Below, one piece after another: positions 8,471 through 22,145 of a stretch of 64,000 bases of DNA. The position numbers and the translations under genes were made by a program. The number at the start of each line of letters is the position of its first letter. Position 1 is the stretch's first letter. The notes under the pieces are model-generated. The model had not been told where the DNA came from. It did not search any database and worked only from the letters and a program-made list of their open reading frames with translations. The DNA is from Leifsonia sp. ALI-44-B (GTDB lineage Bacteria; Actinomycetota; Actinomycetes; Actinomycetales; Microbacteriaceae), in contig NZ_MTQL01000006.1 of the NCBI RefSeq assembly GCF_001984125.1, positions 310,001-374,000 on the forward strand, in the 5' to 3' direction.

Positions 8471-9675
8471 CCGAGTACCTCCAGGCCGGGGAGACGCTTG
8501 CCTTCGAGGAATTCGAGGCTCGCTCCGCCTCCCGTCGAAATGTGACCGAACTGATCATCGGTGAAACCGAGCGCACGAACCGCCGCTGCGGAGTCACCGC
8601 CACCGACGACGCTCAGGCCATCGGTCTCGGTGAGCGCCTGGGCGATGGCCTTGGTGCCCGCGGCGAAGGGCGTGAGCTCGAATACGCCCATGGGGCCGTT
8701 CCAGAACACGGTCTTCGAATCGCGGATGATGGCGGCGAAAGCCTCCGACGTGTCGGGACCGATGTCGAGACCCAGTCCGGACGAACCGAACGGGGTGTCC
8801 TCGATCGCATCGACACTGCGGATGACGTGCTCGGCCGTCTCGTCGAACTTCGCTGCGACGGCCACGTCGGTCGGCAGAACGATTTTGACGCCGCGCTTCT
8901 CGGCCTCGGCCAGGTAGCCGCGAACCGTGTCGAGCTGGTCTTCTTCGAGAAGGCTGGAACCCACGTTGTGGCCCTGCGCCTTGAGGAAGGTGAAGAGCAT
9001 GCCGCCGCCGACGAGGAGGTTGTCCACGCGCGGGAGCAGGTGACCGATGACTCCGAGCTTGTCGGACACCTTCGAGCCGCCGAGGACGACCGTGTAGGGG
9101 CGCTCGGGCTTCTCGGTGAGCTTGTCGAGCACCTCGAGTTCGGTGGCGATGAGCGTGCCGGCGGCGCTCGGCAGGAGTTCTGCAAGCTCGTAGACGCTGG
9201 CCTGCTTGCGGTGCACGACCCCGAAGCCGTCCGACACGAAGGCGTCGCCGAACTCGGCGAGCTGCGCGGCGAACGCGCGGCGTTCGTCGGCGTCTTTGCT
9301 CGTCTCGCCCGGGTTGAAGCGCAGGTTCTCGAGCAGGACCACGTTGCCGTCGGTCAGCTGTTCGACGGCCTCGTGCGCGCTGTCGCCGACGGTGTCGCTG
9401 GCGAAGGTGACGGGGCTGCCGAGCAGCTCGGAGAGGCGCTGGGCTACGGGCGCGAGCGAGTACTTCGTCTCGGGGGCGCCATCGGGACGACCGAGGTGTG
9501 AGATGACGATGACGCGGGCGCCCTGGTTGATCAGAACGTTGAGGGTCTCCAGAGACGCGCGAACGCGTCCGTCGTCGGTGATGACCCCATCCTTGAGAGG
9601 AACATTGAGGTCACACCGAACGACGACGCGTTTGCCCGCCACCGAACCCAGGGATTCGAGTGTGCGAAGAGACAT
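8464..9675 (-). CDS. pgk: Phosphoglycerate kinase
   Basis: Transfers phosphate from 1,3-bisphosphoglycerate to ADP in lower glycolysis. I chose the ATG at 9675 (403 residues, beginning MSLRTLESLGSV), because the family starts there; an upstream in-frame extension would run into gap. The N-terminal VVVRCDLNVPL substrate motif and the C-terminal VGGGDSAAAV nucleotide loop are present. The start lies two bases after the gap stop and has no strong ribosome site of its own, suggesting coupling to gap. Confidence 0.97.
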   Translation of the reverse strand: MSLRTLESLGSVAGKRVVVRCDLNVPLKDGVITDDGRVRASLETLNVLINQGARVIVISHLGRPDGAPETKYSLAPVAQRLSELLGSPVTFASDTVGDSAHEAVEQLTDGNVVLLENLRFNPGETSKDADERRAFAAQLAEFGDAFVSDGFGVVHRKQASVYELAELLPSAAGTLIATELEVLDKLTEKPERPYTVVLGGSKVSDKLGVIGHLLPRVDNLLVGGGMLFTFLKAQGHNVGSSLLEEDQLDTVRGYLAEAEKRGVKIVLPTDVAVAAKFDETAEHVIRSVDAIEDTPFGSSGLGLDIGPDTSEAFAAIIRDSKTVFWNGPMGVFELTPFAAGTKAIAQALTETDGLSVVGGGDSAAAVRALGFTDDQFGHISTGGGASLEFLEGKRLPGLEVLGW

Positions 9676-9677
9676 AT

Positions 9678-10685
<1,008 letters not shown>

Positions 10686-10756
10686 TCACTCCTGTTGCTG
10701 GGGCGCGTGACGCGCATTTATGGGGGTTACTCGAGCGAGTGTCGAGTGGGGGTGAT

Positions 10757-10788
10757 GGATGCCTCAGCGACTGTTCGCCAAGGCATCC
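10757..10788 (-). terminator. Hairpin after sodA
   Basis: Perfect eight-base arms GGATGCCT (10757-10764) and AGGCATCC (10781-10788) lie eight bases downstream of the sodA stop. No T run follows, so it is either a weak terminator or an element in the gap upstream region. Confidence 0.45.
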
Positions 10789-10795
10789 ACGCCTG

Positions 10796-11422
10796 CTATG
10801 ACAGTACCAGCAGGCCTTCGGTCTTCGTGCGGGCCGCGTCGAAGCGTGCCTGAACATTGGACCAATCGACGATGTTCCAGAACGCCTTCACGTAGTCGGC
10901 GCGGACGTTCTTGTAGTCGAGGTAGTACGCGTGCTCCCAGACGTCGAGGAGCAGGACCGGGATGGTGCCGACGGGGAAGTTCGACTGCTGGTCGAAGAAC
11001 TGGCTGATGATGAGGCGCTGGCCGATCGAGTCCCACAAGAGGGCGGCCCAACCGGAGCCCTGCACGCCGAGGGCGGCGGCCGTGAAGTGGGCCTGGAACT
11101 TCTCGAACGAGCCGAAGTAGTCGTCGATGGCGCTGGCCAGCTCGCCGACGGGCTTGTCGCCACCGTTCGGGGACATGTTGGTCCAGAAGACGGAGTGGTT
11201 GACGTGGCCGCCGAGGTTGAAGGCCAGGTCCTTCTCCAGCTTGTTGATGTTGGCGAGGTTGCCCGAATCGCGGGCCTCGGCCATCTGCTGGAGGGCGGTG
11301 TTGGCGCCGGTGACATAAGTCTGGTGGTGCTTGGAGTGGTGCAGCTCCATGATCTGGCCGCTGATGGCGGGCGCGAGTGCGCCGTAGTCATAGGACAGCT
11401 CGGGAAGTGTGTATTCTGCCAT
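10796..11422 (-). CDS. sodA: Superoxide dismutase (Mn/Fe family)
   Basis: Cytoplasmic superoxide dismutase converting superoxide to oxygen and hydrogen peroxide. The start at 11422 (207 residues, [13 protein letters not shown]) is chosen for the GGAG site just upstream and for family length; the longer open frame adds an unrelated N-terminus. All four metal ligands are present: H28, H76, D160 and H164 (the last two in [13 protein letters not shown]). A DQQSN segment at about 144-148 suggests the Mn-preferring class, but metal choice cannot be settled from sequence alone. It stands alone between gap and whiA. Confidence 0.95.
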   Translation of the reverse strand: MAEYTLPELSYDYGALAPAISGQIMELHHSKHHQTYVTGANTALQQMAEARDSGNLANINKLEKDLAFNLGGHVNHSVFWTNMSPNGGDKPVGELASAIDDYFGSFEKFQAHFTAAALGVQGSGWAALLWDSIGQRLIISQFFDQQSNFPVGTIPVLLLDVWEHAYYLDYKNVRADYVKAFWNIVDWSNVQARFDAARTKTEGLLVLS

Positions 11423-11588
11423 TTCTTCTCTCCTATCGTGTCCGCTCCCGCGTTTCTGCGGTTGTGCGGGTGTACCCGACCTCGCGCCGGCGGCGCCGAA
11501 AGACGTCGTCTGCGCGCGTTCGGGAGGCTTCCAGTCTATCCACGGGAACACAGCCCGCTCTCGGAAACTTCCCGGATTGACAGGTCCG

Positions 11589-12581
11589 TCACACCTCGTC
11601 TAGGTCGGACGGAAGGTTGGCGTCGGTGCCCGGGATGCCCAGGTCGGAGGCCTTCTTGTCGGCCATTGCGAGGAGGCGACGGATGCGGCCCGCGATAGCG
11701 TCTTTCGTCATGACGGGGTCGGCGTGGTGCCCGAGCTCGTCAAGGCTGGCCTCGCGGTGGTTGAGTCGCAGCTCGCCCGCGTATCGCAGGTGTTCGGGCA
11801 TCTCGTCGGCGAGGATCTCCATTGCGCGCTCGACGCGGGAGCAGGCCGCGACGGCCGCCTGGGCGGAACGGCGCAGGTTGGCGTCGTCAAAGTTCACGAG
11901 ACGGTTGGCCGTCGCGCGCACCTCGCGTCGCTGGCGCAACTCGTCCCACGCCTGCACGGTGCCGACGGCGCCCATGGCGATCAGCATGGCCGAGATCGCC
12001 TCGCCGTCGCGGATGACGACGCGGTGCACGCCGCGAACCTCGCGCGCCTTGGCGGAGATGCCGAGGCGGCCGGCGGCGCCGACGAGTGCCATGGCGGTCT
12101 CGTTGCCGGGGCAGATGACCTCGATGGCGGCGGAGCGGCCAGGGTCGGTGAGGGTGCCGGCGGCCAGGAAGGCTCCGCGCCAGATGGCCGCGAGGTCTTC
12201 GCGTGAGCCGGTCGTGAGTTTGTTGGGCAGGCCGCGGACGGGACGGCGGCGCGCGTCGAGCAGGCCGGTTTGGCGGGCGAGGGTTTCCCCGCCATCCATC
12301 ACGCGCACGAGGTAGTAGTCGGTGCGGCGCGAGCCGGATGCGGGGATGAGCGAGACCTCGCTGCGAACGCCGTAGACCTCGGCCAGATCGCGGCGCACGC
12401 GTCGGGCGAGGTGCGGCGAGTCGAGCTCGGACTCGAGGGCGATGCGCCCCGAGATGACGTGCAGGCCACCGCTGAAGCGGAGCAGTGAGGTGAGTTCGGC
12501 GGCTCGGGCGGCCGCGCGCGGTTCGTGGATGCGTGTCAGCTCTTCTTTGACCTCAGCGCTCAGTGCCAGTCGTGATGCCAT
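11589..12581 (-). CDS. whiA: DNA-binding protein WhiA
   Basis: WhiA is a widespread Gram-positive DNA-binding protein. In Streptomyces it controls sporulation septation; in other species it affects chromosome segregation and division. The 330-residue protein (start [15 protein letters not shown] at 12581) has the N-terminal LAGLIDADG-like fold and a C-terminal helix-turn-helix region with [17 protein letters not shown]. No strong ribosome site precedes the ATG. It follows rapZ by 46 bp. The yvcK gene that usually lies between rapZ and whiA is missing here. Confidence 0.94.
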   Translation of the reverse strand: MASRLALSAEVKEELTRIHEPRAAARAAELTSLLRFSGGLHVISGRIALESELDSPHLARRVRRDLAEVYGVRSEVSLIPASGSRRTDYYLVRVMDGGETLARQTGLLDARRRPVRGLPNKLTTGSREDLAAIWRGAFLAAGTLTDPGRSAAIEVICPGNETAMALVGAAGRLGISAKAREVRGVHRVVIRDGEAISAMLIAMGAVGTVQAWDELRQRREVRATANRLVNFDDANLRRSAQAAVAACSRVERAMEILADEMPEHLRYAGELRLNHREASLDELGHHADPVMTKDAIAGRIRRLLAMADKKASDLGIPGTDANLPSDLDEV

Positions 12582-12627
12582 TGTTGTTCGTCGTCTTTCG
12601 TTTGTGGTGCGGAGCCTGGGGGCGCGG

Positions 12628-13509
12628 CTATTCGCGCCCGAGGTCTCGGTGTTTGGTGGTGACGTCGACGCCGGGGATTTCACGGATCTTTTCGGCGAGC
12701 CGTTCCGTGATAGCTACAGAGCGGTGCTTGCCACCGGTGCATCCGATGGCGAAGGTCGCGTGGCGCTTGTTCTCGCGCTGGTATCCGGCGAGAACGGGCG
12801 CGAGGGCCGCGGCGTAGGCGTCGATGAATTCTTCCGCACCATCCTGGGAGAGTACGTAGTCACTGACGCTCTCGTCGAGGCCGGTGTGCGAACGCAATTC
12901 TGGCACCCAGAACGGGTTGGGCAGGAATCGGGCGTCGGCGACCGTGTCGGCGTCGGTGGGAATGCCGTACTTGAAGCCGAAGCTCATCAGGGTCAGTTGC
13001 ACGCCTGGCCGGCCCGCTTCGGCGAACATATCGGCGATGATGTTGGCGAGCTGGTGGATGTTGAGCTCGGACGTGTCGATGACGACATCGCTCGATTCGC
13101 GGATGGTCGCGAGACGGGAACGCTCGAGGGTGACGCCGTCGAGGATGGTGCCGCGGCCCTGGAGCGGGTGCGGCCGGCGGACCGCCTCGAAGCGACGCAC
13201 GAGCGCGGCGTCGGTCGAGTCGAGGAATACGACGCGCACCTGGGTGCCTTCGCGCAGGGTTTGGATCATGGAGCGCAGGTCGGTGAAGAAGTCGCGCCCG
13301 CGCACGTCGACGACGGCCGCGATCTTGGGCAGTGCCCCCTCGGCGCGTTCGGCGAGGTCGACGAGCGGGCGGAGCATCTGCGGCGGCAGGTTGTCGACCA
13401 CATACCACCCGTGGTCTTCGAGGGCATTGGCGACCGTGGATCGCCCGGCGCCCGACATGCCGGTGACGATGAGGACTTCCTGTTGGGGCGTTGTTTCATC
13501 CGTGCTCAT
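12628..13509 (-). CDS. rapZ: RNase adapter/nucleotide-binding protein RapZ
   Basis: A 293-residue RapZ/YvcJ-family protein. In E. coli RapZ guides RNase E to a small RNA controlling amino-sugar synthesis; in actinobacteria the role is not established. A Walker A motif GMSGAGRST is at residues 17-25, and the C-terminal half carries the conserved [12 protein letters not shown] and [10 protein letters not shown] blocks. It lies downstream of uvrC and upstream of whiA on the same strand, the standard uvrC-rapZ-(yvcK)-whiA order. Confidence 0.94.
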   Translation of the reverse strand: MSTDETTPQQEVLIVTGMSGAGRSTVANALEDHGWYVVDNLPPQMLRPLVDLAERAEGALPKIAAVVDVRGRDFFTDLRSMIQTLREGTQVRVVFLDSTDAALVRRFEAVRRPHPLQGRGTILDGVTLERSRLATIRESSDVVIDTSELNIHQLANIIADMFAEAGRPGVQLTLMSFGFKYGIPTDADTVADARFLPNPFWVPELRSHTGLDESVSDYVLSQDGAEEFIDAYAAALAPVLAGYQRENKRHATFAIGCTGGKHRSVAITERLAEKIREIPGVDVTTKHRDLGRE

Positions 13510-13551
13510 GCGTGGCGCTCTCGATTCGTGTCGATCGTCGTTCGGTCCAGC

Positions 13552-15438
13552 CTATCGACTGTGGAGACGCTCGTGGATGGTGGCCGACAACTGGGGGCCG
13601 ACGCCTTTGACCTCGGCGATCTCTGCGGGGGTTGCGAGCTTGAGGCGCGCAACCGAGCCGAAGTGCTTGAGCAGCACCTTGATGCGGCTGGGCCCAAGCC
13701 CCGGGATGTCACTGAGAACCGAGCCGATGTCTTTCTTCCGCTTGGCCCGCTGATAGCTGATGGCGAACCGGTGCGCCTCGTCTCGGATGCGCTGAATGAG
13801 GAACAACGCCTCGCTGTTGCGCGGCAGGATGACGGGGTAATCGCTGTCGGGCAGCCACACCTCTTCGAGCCGCTTCGCGATGCCGGCGAGTTGGATGTCG
13901 GTGCGCCCCGATTCTTCGAGGGCGCGGCGTGCGGCCTGCACCTGGGGCACGCCGCCGTCGACGATCAGCAGCTGCGGCGGGTAGGCGAACTTCTTCGGCT
14001 TGGTGACCTGCTCGAGCGGGTCGACCTCGGTGGCGCTCTCTTCTTCGTCTTCTCGCAGATAGGCGAGCCGGCGGGTGAGCACCTGGTAGATGGACTCGGT
14101 GTCGTCGGTGGAGTCGGCGATGCTGAAGCGGCGGTACTGATCTTTGCGCGGCAGCCCGTCTTCGAAGACGACCATGGAGGCGACGATGTTGGTGCCCCCG
14201 AGGTGGGAGACGTCGTAGCACTCCATGCGCAGGGGCGCTTCCTCCATGCCGAGCGCTTCCTGGATGTCGGACATCGCCTGCGATCGAGCGACGAAGTCGG
14301 CGCTGCGCCTGGTTTTGTAAAGCATCTGCGCGTTCTTGGCGTTCATCTGCGCGGTCTGCATGAGGGCGGCCTTCTCGCCGCGCTGAGCCGTCTTGAGGCG
14401 CACAGAGCCTTTGCCCCGGCGGGCGGTGAGCCACGCTTCGAGCTCGGTCGTGTCGTCGGGAAGCTCGGGAACGATGATCTCTTTGGGAACATCGGTGCCG
14501 CTGGCGGCGTCGTACACCCGCTGCAGGATGGCTTCGACGAGGTCGCTCTCGTCGAGGTCGAGTTCCTTGTCGACCGTCCACGACCGGACACCACGGATGC
14601 GCCCGCCGCGCACCACGAACTGTTGCACGGCGGCCGTCAACTCGTCGTGCTCGATGCCGAAGAGGTCGGCGTCGACGTTGTCGGAGAGGACGACGGCGCT
14701 CTTGGCGAGGACGGCTTCGAGGGCGAGCAAGCGGTCGCGGTACTTCGCGGCCGCTTCGTAATCCTGGGCGGCAGCCGCCTCTTTCATCTTGCGGGTCGCC
14801 TCGGTGACGAAGCGGCGGTCGTTTCCCGTCATGAAGCTGACGAAGTCGTCGACCATGGCGCGGTGCTCGGCGATGGTGACCTTGCCCGAGCACGGGCCGC
14901 CGCAGCGCCCGATCTGGCCGGGGAAACAGGGCCGCCCCGTTTGCATGGCCAGCTTGTAGCTGGAGTCGCTGCAGGTTCGGATGGGGAACGCTTTGATCAT
15001 CAGGTCGATGGTGTCGTGCACGGCCCAGATCTTCGGATAGGGCCCGAAGTACTTCGCCCCTCTGATCTTGGGGTTGCGGGTGACGAGCACACGGGGCGCC
15101 TCGTCGGCCAGCGTGATGGCCATGAACGGGTACGTCTTGTCGTCGCGGAATTTGACGTTGAACGGCGGGTCGAACTCTTTGATCCACGTGTATTCGAGCT
15201 GAAGGGCCTCGATATCGCTGCCGACCACGGTCCAGTCGACGCCGCTGGCACTCGTGACCATGCGCCGCGTGCGCTCGTGCAGCGAGTGCAATGGTGCGAA
15301 GTAGTTGCTCAGACGGGCGCGGAGGTTCTTGGCCTTGCCGACGTACAACACCCGCCCGGCGTCGTTCTTGAATCGATAGACGCCGGGCTGAGTGGGGATC
15401 TCTCCCGCTTTGGGGCGGTAGCTGAGTGGATCTGCCAC
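13552..15438 (-). CDS. uvrC: Excinuclease ABC subunit C
   Basis: The nuclease subunit of nucleotide excision repair, making the 3' and 5' cuts at lesions marked by UvrA and UvrB. The GTG start at 15438 gives 628 residues, the usual length, beginning [15 protein letters not shown]. The order is a GIY-YIG nuclease (GVYRF at 19-23, [10 protein letters not shown] at 31-40), a central UVR helix pair ([18 protein letters not shown]), the RNase H-like endonuclease core and a C-terminal double helix-hairpin-helix ([17 protein letters not shown]). It starts two bases after the uvrA stop, so the two are almost certainly co-translated. Confidence 0.96.
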   Translation of the reverse strand: MADPLSYRPKAGEIPTQPGVYRFKNDAGRVLYVGKAKNLRARLSNYFAPLHSLHERTRRMVTSASGVDWTVVGSDIEALQLEYTWIKEFDPPFNVKFRDDKTYPFMAITLADEAPRVLVTRNPKIRGAKYFGPYPKIWAVHDTIDLMIKAFPIRTCSDSSYKLAMQTGRPCFPGQIGRCGGPCSGKVTIAEHRAMVDDFVSFMTGNDRRFVTEATRKMKEAAAAQDYEAAAKYRDRLLALEAVLAKSAVVLSDNVDADLFGIEHDELTAAVQQFVVRGGRIRGVRSWTVDKELDLDESDLVEAILQRVYDAASGTDVPKEIIVPELPDDTTELEAWLTARRGKGSVRLKTAQRGEKAALMQTAQMNAKNAQMLYKTRRSADFVARSQAMSDIQEALGMEEAPLRMECYDVSHLGGTNIVASMVVFEDGLPRKDQYRRFSIADSTDDTESIYQVLTRRLAYLREDEEESATEVDPLEQVTKPKKFAYPPQLLIVDGGVPQVQAARRALEESGRTDIQLAGIAKRLEEVWLPDSDYPVILPRNSEALFLIQRIRDEAHRFAISYQRAKRKKDIGSVLSDIPGLGPSRIKVLLKHFGSVARLKLATPAEIAEVKGVGPQLSATIHERLHSR

Positions 15439-15440
15439 CG

Positions 15441-18329
<2,889 letters not shown>

Positions 18330-18332
<3 letters not shown>

Positions 18333-18365
18333 TCCTTGATAGTACGGTGAACCACTGACAGTGGT
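18330..18365 (-). promoter_or_regulatory. Leaderless-type promoter of uvrA with an adjacent palindrome
   Basis: On the minus strand TACTAT (18339-18344) is followed by six bases and then the GTG start (18330-18332), so transcription would begin at or next to the start codon. A perfect 15-base palindrome, ACCACTGACAGTGGT (18351-18365), lies just upstream and could be an operator. It does not match the actinobacterial SOS consensus. Confidence 0.5.
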
Positions 18366-18407
18366 GATCGGGAAGCGTGGGCCTTGCGTTTCGGCACCGC
18401 GTGACGC

Positions 18408-20471
18408 CTAGAGGTGGCCGGCCTTTTCCATCTGGCGCAGGTCTTTCTTCAAGTCCTGGACCTCGTCGCGGAGGCGCCCCGCCAGCTCGAACTTCAGCTC
18501 GGCGGCCGCGGCCAGCATCTGGCCGTTCAGGTCGGCGATAAGCGCCTCGATCTGGTCGGCGCCCTCTGCCGCGATCCCCTGACGTCGGAGGTTGGGTGTC
18601 GGCGCCTTCTTCTTGCCGTCGCGCGAGGCGAGGAGCTTGGCCGTGTCGGCGCCTTCGCGGGCGAGCGCTTCGGTGATGTCGGCGATCTTCTTGCGCAGCG
18701 GCTGCGGGTCGATGCCGTGCTCGGTGTTGTAGGCGACCTGCTTCTCGCGCCGGCGGTCGGTTTCTTCGATGGCGCGCTTCATGCTGTCGGTGATGCGATC
18801 GGCATACATATGCACCTCGCCCGACACATTTCGAGCCGCGCGGCCGATGGTCTGGATGAGCGACGTCGACGAACGCAGGAAACCTTCCTTGTCGGCATCG
18901 AGGATGGCGACGAGGGACACTTCGGGAAGGTCGAGGCCCTCTCGCAGCAGGTTGATGCCCACGAGCACGTCGTACACGCCCGCACGCAACTCCGTGAGGA
19001 GCTCGACGCGACGGAGCGTGTCGACATCCGAGTGCAGGTAGCGCACACGCACGCCGGCCTCGGTGAAGTAGTCGGTGAGCTCTTCGGCCATCTTCTTGGT
19101 CAGCGTGGTGACCAGGATGCGCTCGTCGCGCTCTGTGCGCACGCGGATCTCTTCGAGCAGGTCGTCGACCTGACCCTTGGACGGCTTGACGACGATCTGC
19201 GGGTCGACGAGACCCGTCGGGCGGATGATCTGCTCGACCACGCCGTCGGCGATGCCCATCTCGTATTTGCCGGGTGTGGCCGAGAGATAGACGGTCTGAC
19301 CGACGCGGTCTTTGAACTCGTTCCACTTCAACGGGCGGTTGTCGAGCGCGCTCGGAAGGCGGAAACCGTGCTCTACGAGGGTGCGCTTGCGCGAGGAGTC
19401 GCCCTCGTACATCGCGCCGATCTGCGGAACCGTAACGTGAGACTCGTCAATGACGACGAGGAAGTCGTCGGGGAAGAAGTCGAGCAGGCAGTGCGGTGCC
19501 TCCCCCGGCGCCCGCGCGTCGATGTGACGCGAGTAGTTCTCGATGCCCGAGCAGAAGCCGATCTGCTGCATCATCTCGAGGTCGAATGTGGTGCGCATGC
19601 GCAGTCGCTGAGCCTCGAGCAGCTTGCCCTGTCGCTCCATGTCGGCGAGGCGCTCTTCGAGTTCTTCCTGAATCGTGCCGATCGCGCGCTGCATGACATC
19701 GGTGCTCGCCACGTAGTGCGAACCCGGGAACACCGACACCGAGTCCATCTTCTGCACCACGTCGCCCGTGAGCGGGTGCAGCGTGTAGAGCGCCTCGATC
19801 TCGTCGCCGAACATCTCGATGCGGATCGCGAGCTCTTCGTACATCGGGATGATCTCGATGGTGTCGCCGCGCACGCGGAAGTGCCCGCGCGAGAAGTCGA
19901 TGTCGTTGCGCTGGTATTGCATGGACACGAACTTGCGGATGAGCCAGTCGCGGTCGACGCGCATGCCCACCTGAAGGGCGATCATGGCGTTCAGATATTC
20001 TTGCGGCGCGCCGAGGCCGTAAATGCATGACACGGTGGAGACGACGATGACATCGCGGCGGCTCAGCAAGGAGTTGGTGGTGGAGTGACGCAGGCGCTCG
20101 ACCTCGGCGTTGATCGACGAGTCCTTCTCGATGAAGGTGTCGGTCTGCGGCACATAGGCCTCTGGCTGGTAGTAGTCGTAGTAGGACACGAAGTACTCGA
20201 CGGCGTTGTTAGGGAGCAACTCGCGGAACTCGTTGGCCAACTGCGCGGCCAAGGTCTTGTTGTGCGCCAGGACGAGCGTGGGTCGCTGCACGGCCTCGAT
20301 CAGCCACGCCGTGGTGGCCGACTTGCCCGTGCCGGTTGCACCCAGGAGCACCACGTCGGTCTCGCCCGCGTTGACGCGCCCCGCCAGCTCGGCGATCGCC
20401 TTGGGCTGATCGCCACTCGGGGTGTATTCACTGATGACCTCGAAAGGTCGCACGGCGCGCGTAGGTTGCAT
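18408..20471 (-). CDS. uvrB: Excinuclease ABC subunit B
   Basis: The helicase-like damage-verification subunit of nucleotide excision repair. The 687-residue protein has a Walker A GATGTGKS ending at residue 51, the [13 protein letters not shown] beta-hairpin region, superfamily 2 motifs through [10 protein letters not shown], and the C-terminal UVR motif ([18 protein letters not shown]) that contacts UvrC. The ATG lies six bases after a TAGACT box, and an SOS-like sequence sits about 30 bp upstream. It has its own promoter but lies directly upstream of uvrA-uvrC on the same strand. Confidence 0.97.
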   Translation of the reverse strand: MQPTRAVRPFEVISEYTPSGDQPKAIAELAGRVNAGETDVVLLGATGTGKSATTAWLIEAVQRPTLVLAHNKTLAAQLANEFRELLPNNAVEYFVSYYDYYQPEAYVPQTDTFIEKDSSINAEVERLRHSTTNSLLSRRDVIVVSTVSCIYGLGAPQEYLNAMIALQVGMRVDRDWLIRKFVSMQYQRNDIDFSRGHFRVRGDTIEIIPMYEELAIRIEMFGDEIEALYTLHPLTGDVVQKMDSVSVFPGSHYVASTDVMQRAIGTIQEELEERLADMERQGKLLEAQRLRMRTTFDLEMMQQIGFCSGIENYSRHIDARAPGEAPHCLLDFFPDDFLVVIDESHVTVPQIGAMYEGDSSRKRTLVEHGFRLPSALDNRPLKWNEFKDRVGQTVYLSATPGKYEMGIADGVVEQIIRPTGLVDPQIVVKPSKGQVDDLLEEIRVRTERDERILVTTLTKKMAEELTDYFTEAGVRVRYLHSDVDTLRRVELLTELRAGVYDVLVGINLLREGLDLPEVSLVAILDADKEGFLRSSTSLIQTIGRAARNVSGEVHMYADRITDSMKRAIEETDRRREKQVAYNTEHGIDPQPLRKKIADITEALAREGADTAKLLASRDGKKKAPTPNLRRQGIAAEGADQIEALIADLNGQMLAAAAELKFELAGRLRDEVQDLKKDLRQMEKAGHL

Positions 20472-20515
20472 GCCTCAAGTCTAAAGATCACCACCGACAT
20501 TCGTACGGATGTTCG
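20469..20515 (-). promoter_or_regulatory. Leaderless-type promoter of uvrB with a LexA-like SOS box
   Basis: On the minus strand TAGACT (20478-20483) precedes the ATG by six bases. The sequence CGAACATCCGTACG (20502-20515) matches nine of the ten fixed positions of the actinobacterial SOS box CGAAC-N4-GTTCG. It sits where the -35 element would be, a position expected for LexA repression. Confidence 0.55.
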
Positions 20516-20545
20516 CCCAGGGCGGTCACGACAGAGGCGGACGGG

Positions 20546-21151
20546 CTACGCCTCGGGAAGTCCGAGCTCGGTCGCCAAGACATCCGCCTGACGCAGTGTG
20601 TCGTCGACGGAACCCGCCGTGTCGATCACGACGTCGGCACGGGCGAGCCGCTCTTCATCGGAGGCTTGCGCGTCGACCCGCCGGCGCGCGTCCTCTTCTG
20701 AGCTCCCACGCAGTCGGACCAAGCGATCGATGCGCACGTCTCGTGGCGCGTGCGTCACCACGATGAGGTCGAACGGATGCGGCACCTGAGCCTCGACGAG
20801 CAGCGGCACGTTGTAGACCACGACGGCGTCCGCGTTGCGCGCCTTGGCCTCGGCGATCAACTCGGCCGTGCGCTGCCGCACAGCCGGATGCACGATGCCG
20901 TTCAAATCGGACAGGGCCTCGGCGTCGGCGAAGACGATGGCACCGAGCGCCGGGCGATCGAGACGGCCATCCGGGCTGATGACACCGCCGCCGAATCGTG
21001 CTCGAATCGCGTCGAGAGCCGGCGTGCCCGGTTCGACCACCTCGCGCGCCAGCAGATCGGCGTCGATATGGACGGCACCGCGCTGTTCGAGGCGACGTGC
21101 AACGGTTGATTTTCCGGACGCGATTCCGCCCGTGAGCCCGACGAGTTTCAC
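20546..21151 (-). CDS. coaE: Dephospho-CoA kinase
   Basis: Last enzyme of coenzyme A synthesis, phosphorylating the 3'-hydroxyl of dephospho-CoA. The GTG start at 21151 gives 201 residues beginning MKLVGLTGGIASGKST, with the P-loop at residues 8-16. A conserved DADLLAREVVEPG segment and the RVDAQASDEERLARADVVIDT C-terminal region complete the family pattern. The long in-frame upstream extension has no family similarity and runs antiparallel to the TetR gene region. The GTG has no spaced ribosome site but is preceded by TACGCT six bases upstream, suggesting leaderless expression. The uvrB-coaE-rpsA neighbourhood is typical of actinobacteria. Confidence 0.95.
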   Translation of the reverse strand: MKLVGLTGGIASGKSTVARRLEQRGAVHIDADLLAREVVEPGTPALDAIRARFGGGVISPDGRLDRPALGAIVFADAEALSDLNGIVHPAVRQRTAELIAEAKARNADAVVVYNVPLLVEAQVPHPFDLIVVTHAPRDVRIDRLVRLRGSSEEDARRRVDAQASDEERLARADVVIDTAGSVDDTLRQADVLATELGLPEA

Positions 21152-21163
21152 TCCCCCAGCGTA
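21149..21163 (-). promoter_or_regulatory. Leaderless-type promoter of coaE
   Basis: Minus strand: TACGCT (21158-21163), six bases (GGGGGA), then the GTG start (21149-21151). The purine run is too close to the start to be a normal ribosome site, so a leaderless transcript is the better explanation. Confidence 0.5.
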
Positions 21164-21171
21164 GCGCTGCG

Positions 21172-21831
21172 TCAGAGTGAGGCGGCGTACTCCTGCAGAT
21201 AGTCGATGGGAAGTCGCCGCGCTTCGGCCAGGATGCGCCGGTCTCCCTCGGAGTCGCGGAGGAACGCCAACGAGGTGAGGGCCGAAGCCTGTTCGAGGGC
21301 GACCTCGAGGCGGGTGCGCCAGGCCTTGGACGAGGGCAACCCGAACTCGGCCAGTGATTCGACGATTGCCTCGAGATACAGGGCCGCGCGTCGCAGGTGC
21401 GCCTCGCGCTCGGCGGCGTCGGCAGCAAGAAGCGACAGGTGCACGATCGCGAAGGCGGGAATGGTGCGGTAGCACTCGATATTGATCTCGATCATGGTCG
21501 AGACGGCCTGTTTCCAGGTGCGCGGGGTCTTGCGGTCGAACGCCGCGATCAGGTGCTCGAGGTAGGTCGTGTAGGTGCGATTGCGCAAAGCCGTGAGCAG
21601 CGCCTCGCGGTCGGGGTAGAAGCGGTAGAACGTGCCGATGGCAATACCGGCGCGCTCGGCGATGTCGGCCGTCGTCACGGCGGTGAAACCGTCGGCGGCG
21701 ACCACAGCCGCTGTCGTGTCGAGGATGACGTCGAGCGTGCGTCTGCTGCGTTCCTGCCGCGGGCTGATGCGCAGGTCGTTGATGGACTTGACCTCGGTGT
21801 GCAAATAGCGGTTCAACGGTTCTGTGAACAT
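21172..21831 (-). CDS. TetR-family transcriptional regulator
   Basis: A 219-residue one-component regulator; the ligand is unknown. The N-terminal TetR DNA-binding domain is clear: helix-turn-helix from about residue 53 to 75 (TTADIAERAGIAIGTFYRFYPD), followed by the usual helix REALLTAL. The C-terminal ligand domain is divergent and helical. The start at 21831 (MFTEPLNRYLHTEV) is preferred over the upstream ATG at 21867 because an AGAGG site lies six bases before it. The gene sits alone between coaE and rpsA with no divergent partner. Its targets may be distant, or it may regulate mainly itself through the palindrome in its own promoter. Confidence 0.9.
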   Translation of the reverse strand: MFTEPLNRYLHTEVKSINDLRISPRQERSRRTLDVILDTTAAVVAADGFTAVTTADIAERAGIAIGTFYRFYPDREALLTALRNRTYTTYLEHLIAAFDRKTPRTWKQAVSTMIEINIECYRTIPAFAIVHLSLLAADAAEREAHLRRAALYLEAIVESLAEFGLPSSKAWRTRLEVALEQASALTSLAFLRDSEGDRRILAEARRLPIDYLQEYAASL

Positions 21832-21885
21832 GGATGCCTCTTCTGATCGAGGGCACGATCGACGCACATGACGCCGAGCCGGCCG

Positions 21886-21943
21886 AACTGAAACTTCAAC
21901 TGAAATTCCAGAACTAGCGTATCAGTGATATACCAAATATCAA
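21886..21943 (-). promoter_or_regulatory. Promoter and candidate operator of the TetR-family gene
   Basis: Minus strand: a -35 TTGATA (21938-21943), a 16-base spacer and a -10 TACGCT (21916-21921). The spacer contains the perfect palindrome TATCAGTGATA (21920-21930), identical to the core of the classical Tn10 tet operator. Downstream, in the leader, AACTGAAA occurs twice (21886-21893 and 21898-21905, plus strand) 12 bp apart. Autoregulation is inferred. Confidence 0.5.
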
Positions 21944-21944
21944 C

Positions 21945-21968
21945 AGGATAGTTCGGCAGGATAGTTCG
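21945..21968. repeat. Short direct repeat upstream of the TetR-gene promoter
   Basis: AGGATAGTTCG occurs at 21945-21955 and again at 21958-21968, a 13-bp period. It lies just upstream of the TetR-gene -35 element and may be a binding site or simple slippage. Confidence 0.6.
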
Positions 21969-22004
21969 CGCCCCGGCATCCGACCTCGGTTTCGGCATCG
22001 CCGG

Positions 22005-22052
22005 CGGCAGAGGCAGGGGTAGAGGCAGAGGCAGAAGCAGAGATCCGGTAAC
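22005..22052. repeat. Imperfect GGCAGA hexamer repeat
   Basis: A purine-rich low-complexity run made of imperfect GGCAGA units on the plus strand, in the non-coding gap between the TetR gene and rpsA. No gene or RNA is evident around it. Confidence 0.6.
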
Positions 22053-22145
22053 GACAACGGCGCCAGCGGCAGGACCGGCGCCCGCTGCAGCGGCACATCG
22101 ACGCCTACGCTGCGCTCGGAACCAGGGAATGCCGAGAAACGCCGA

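Noticed and set aside
12582-12683. Extended WhiA start at 12683
   Set aside because: It overlaps rapZ and adds non-family residues; WhiA begins at [14 protein letters not shown].
20546-21856. A long N-terminal extension of CoaE (open frame to 21856)
   Set aside because: The extension runs through the TetR gene in another frame, has no family similarity, and CoaE proteins begin at MKLVGLTGG.
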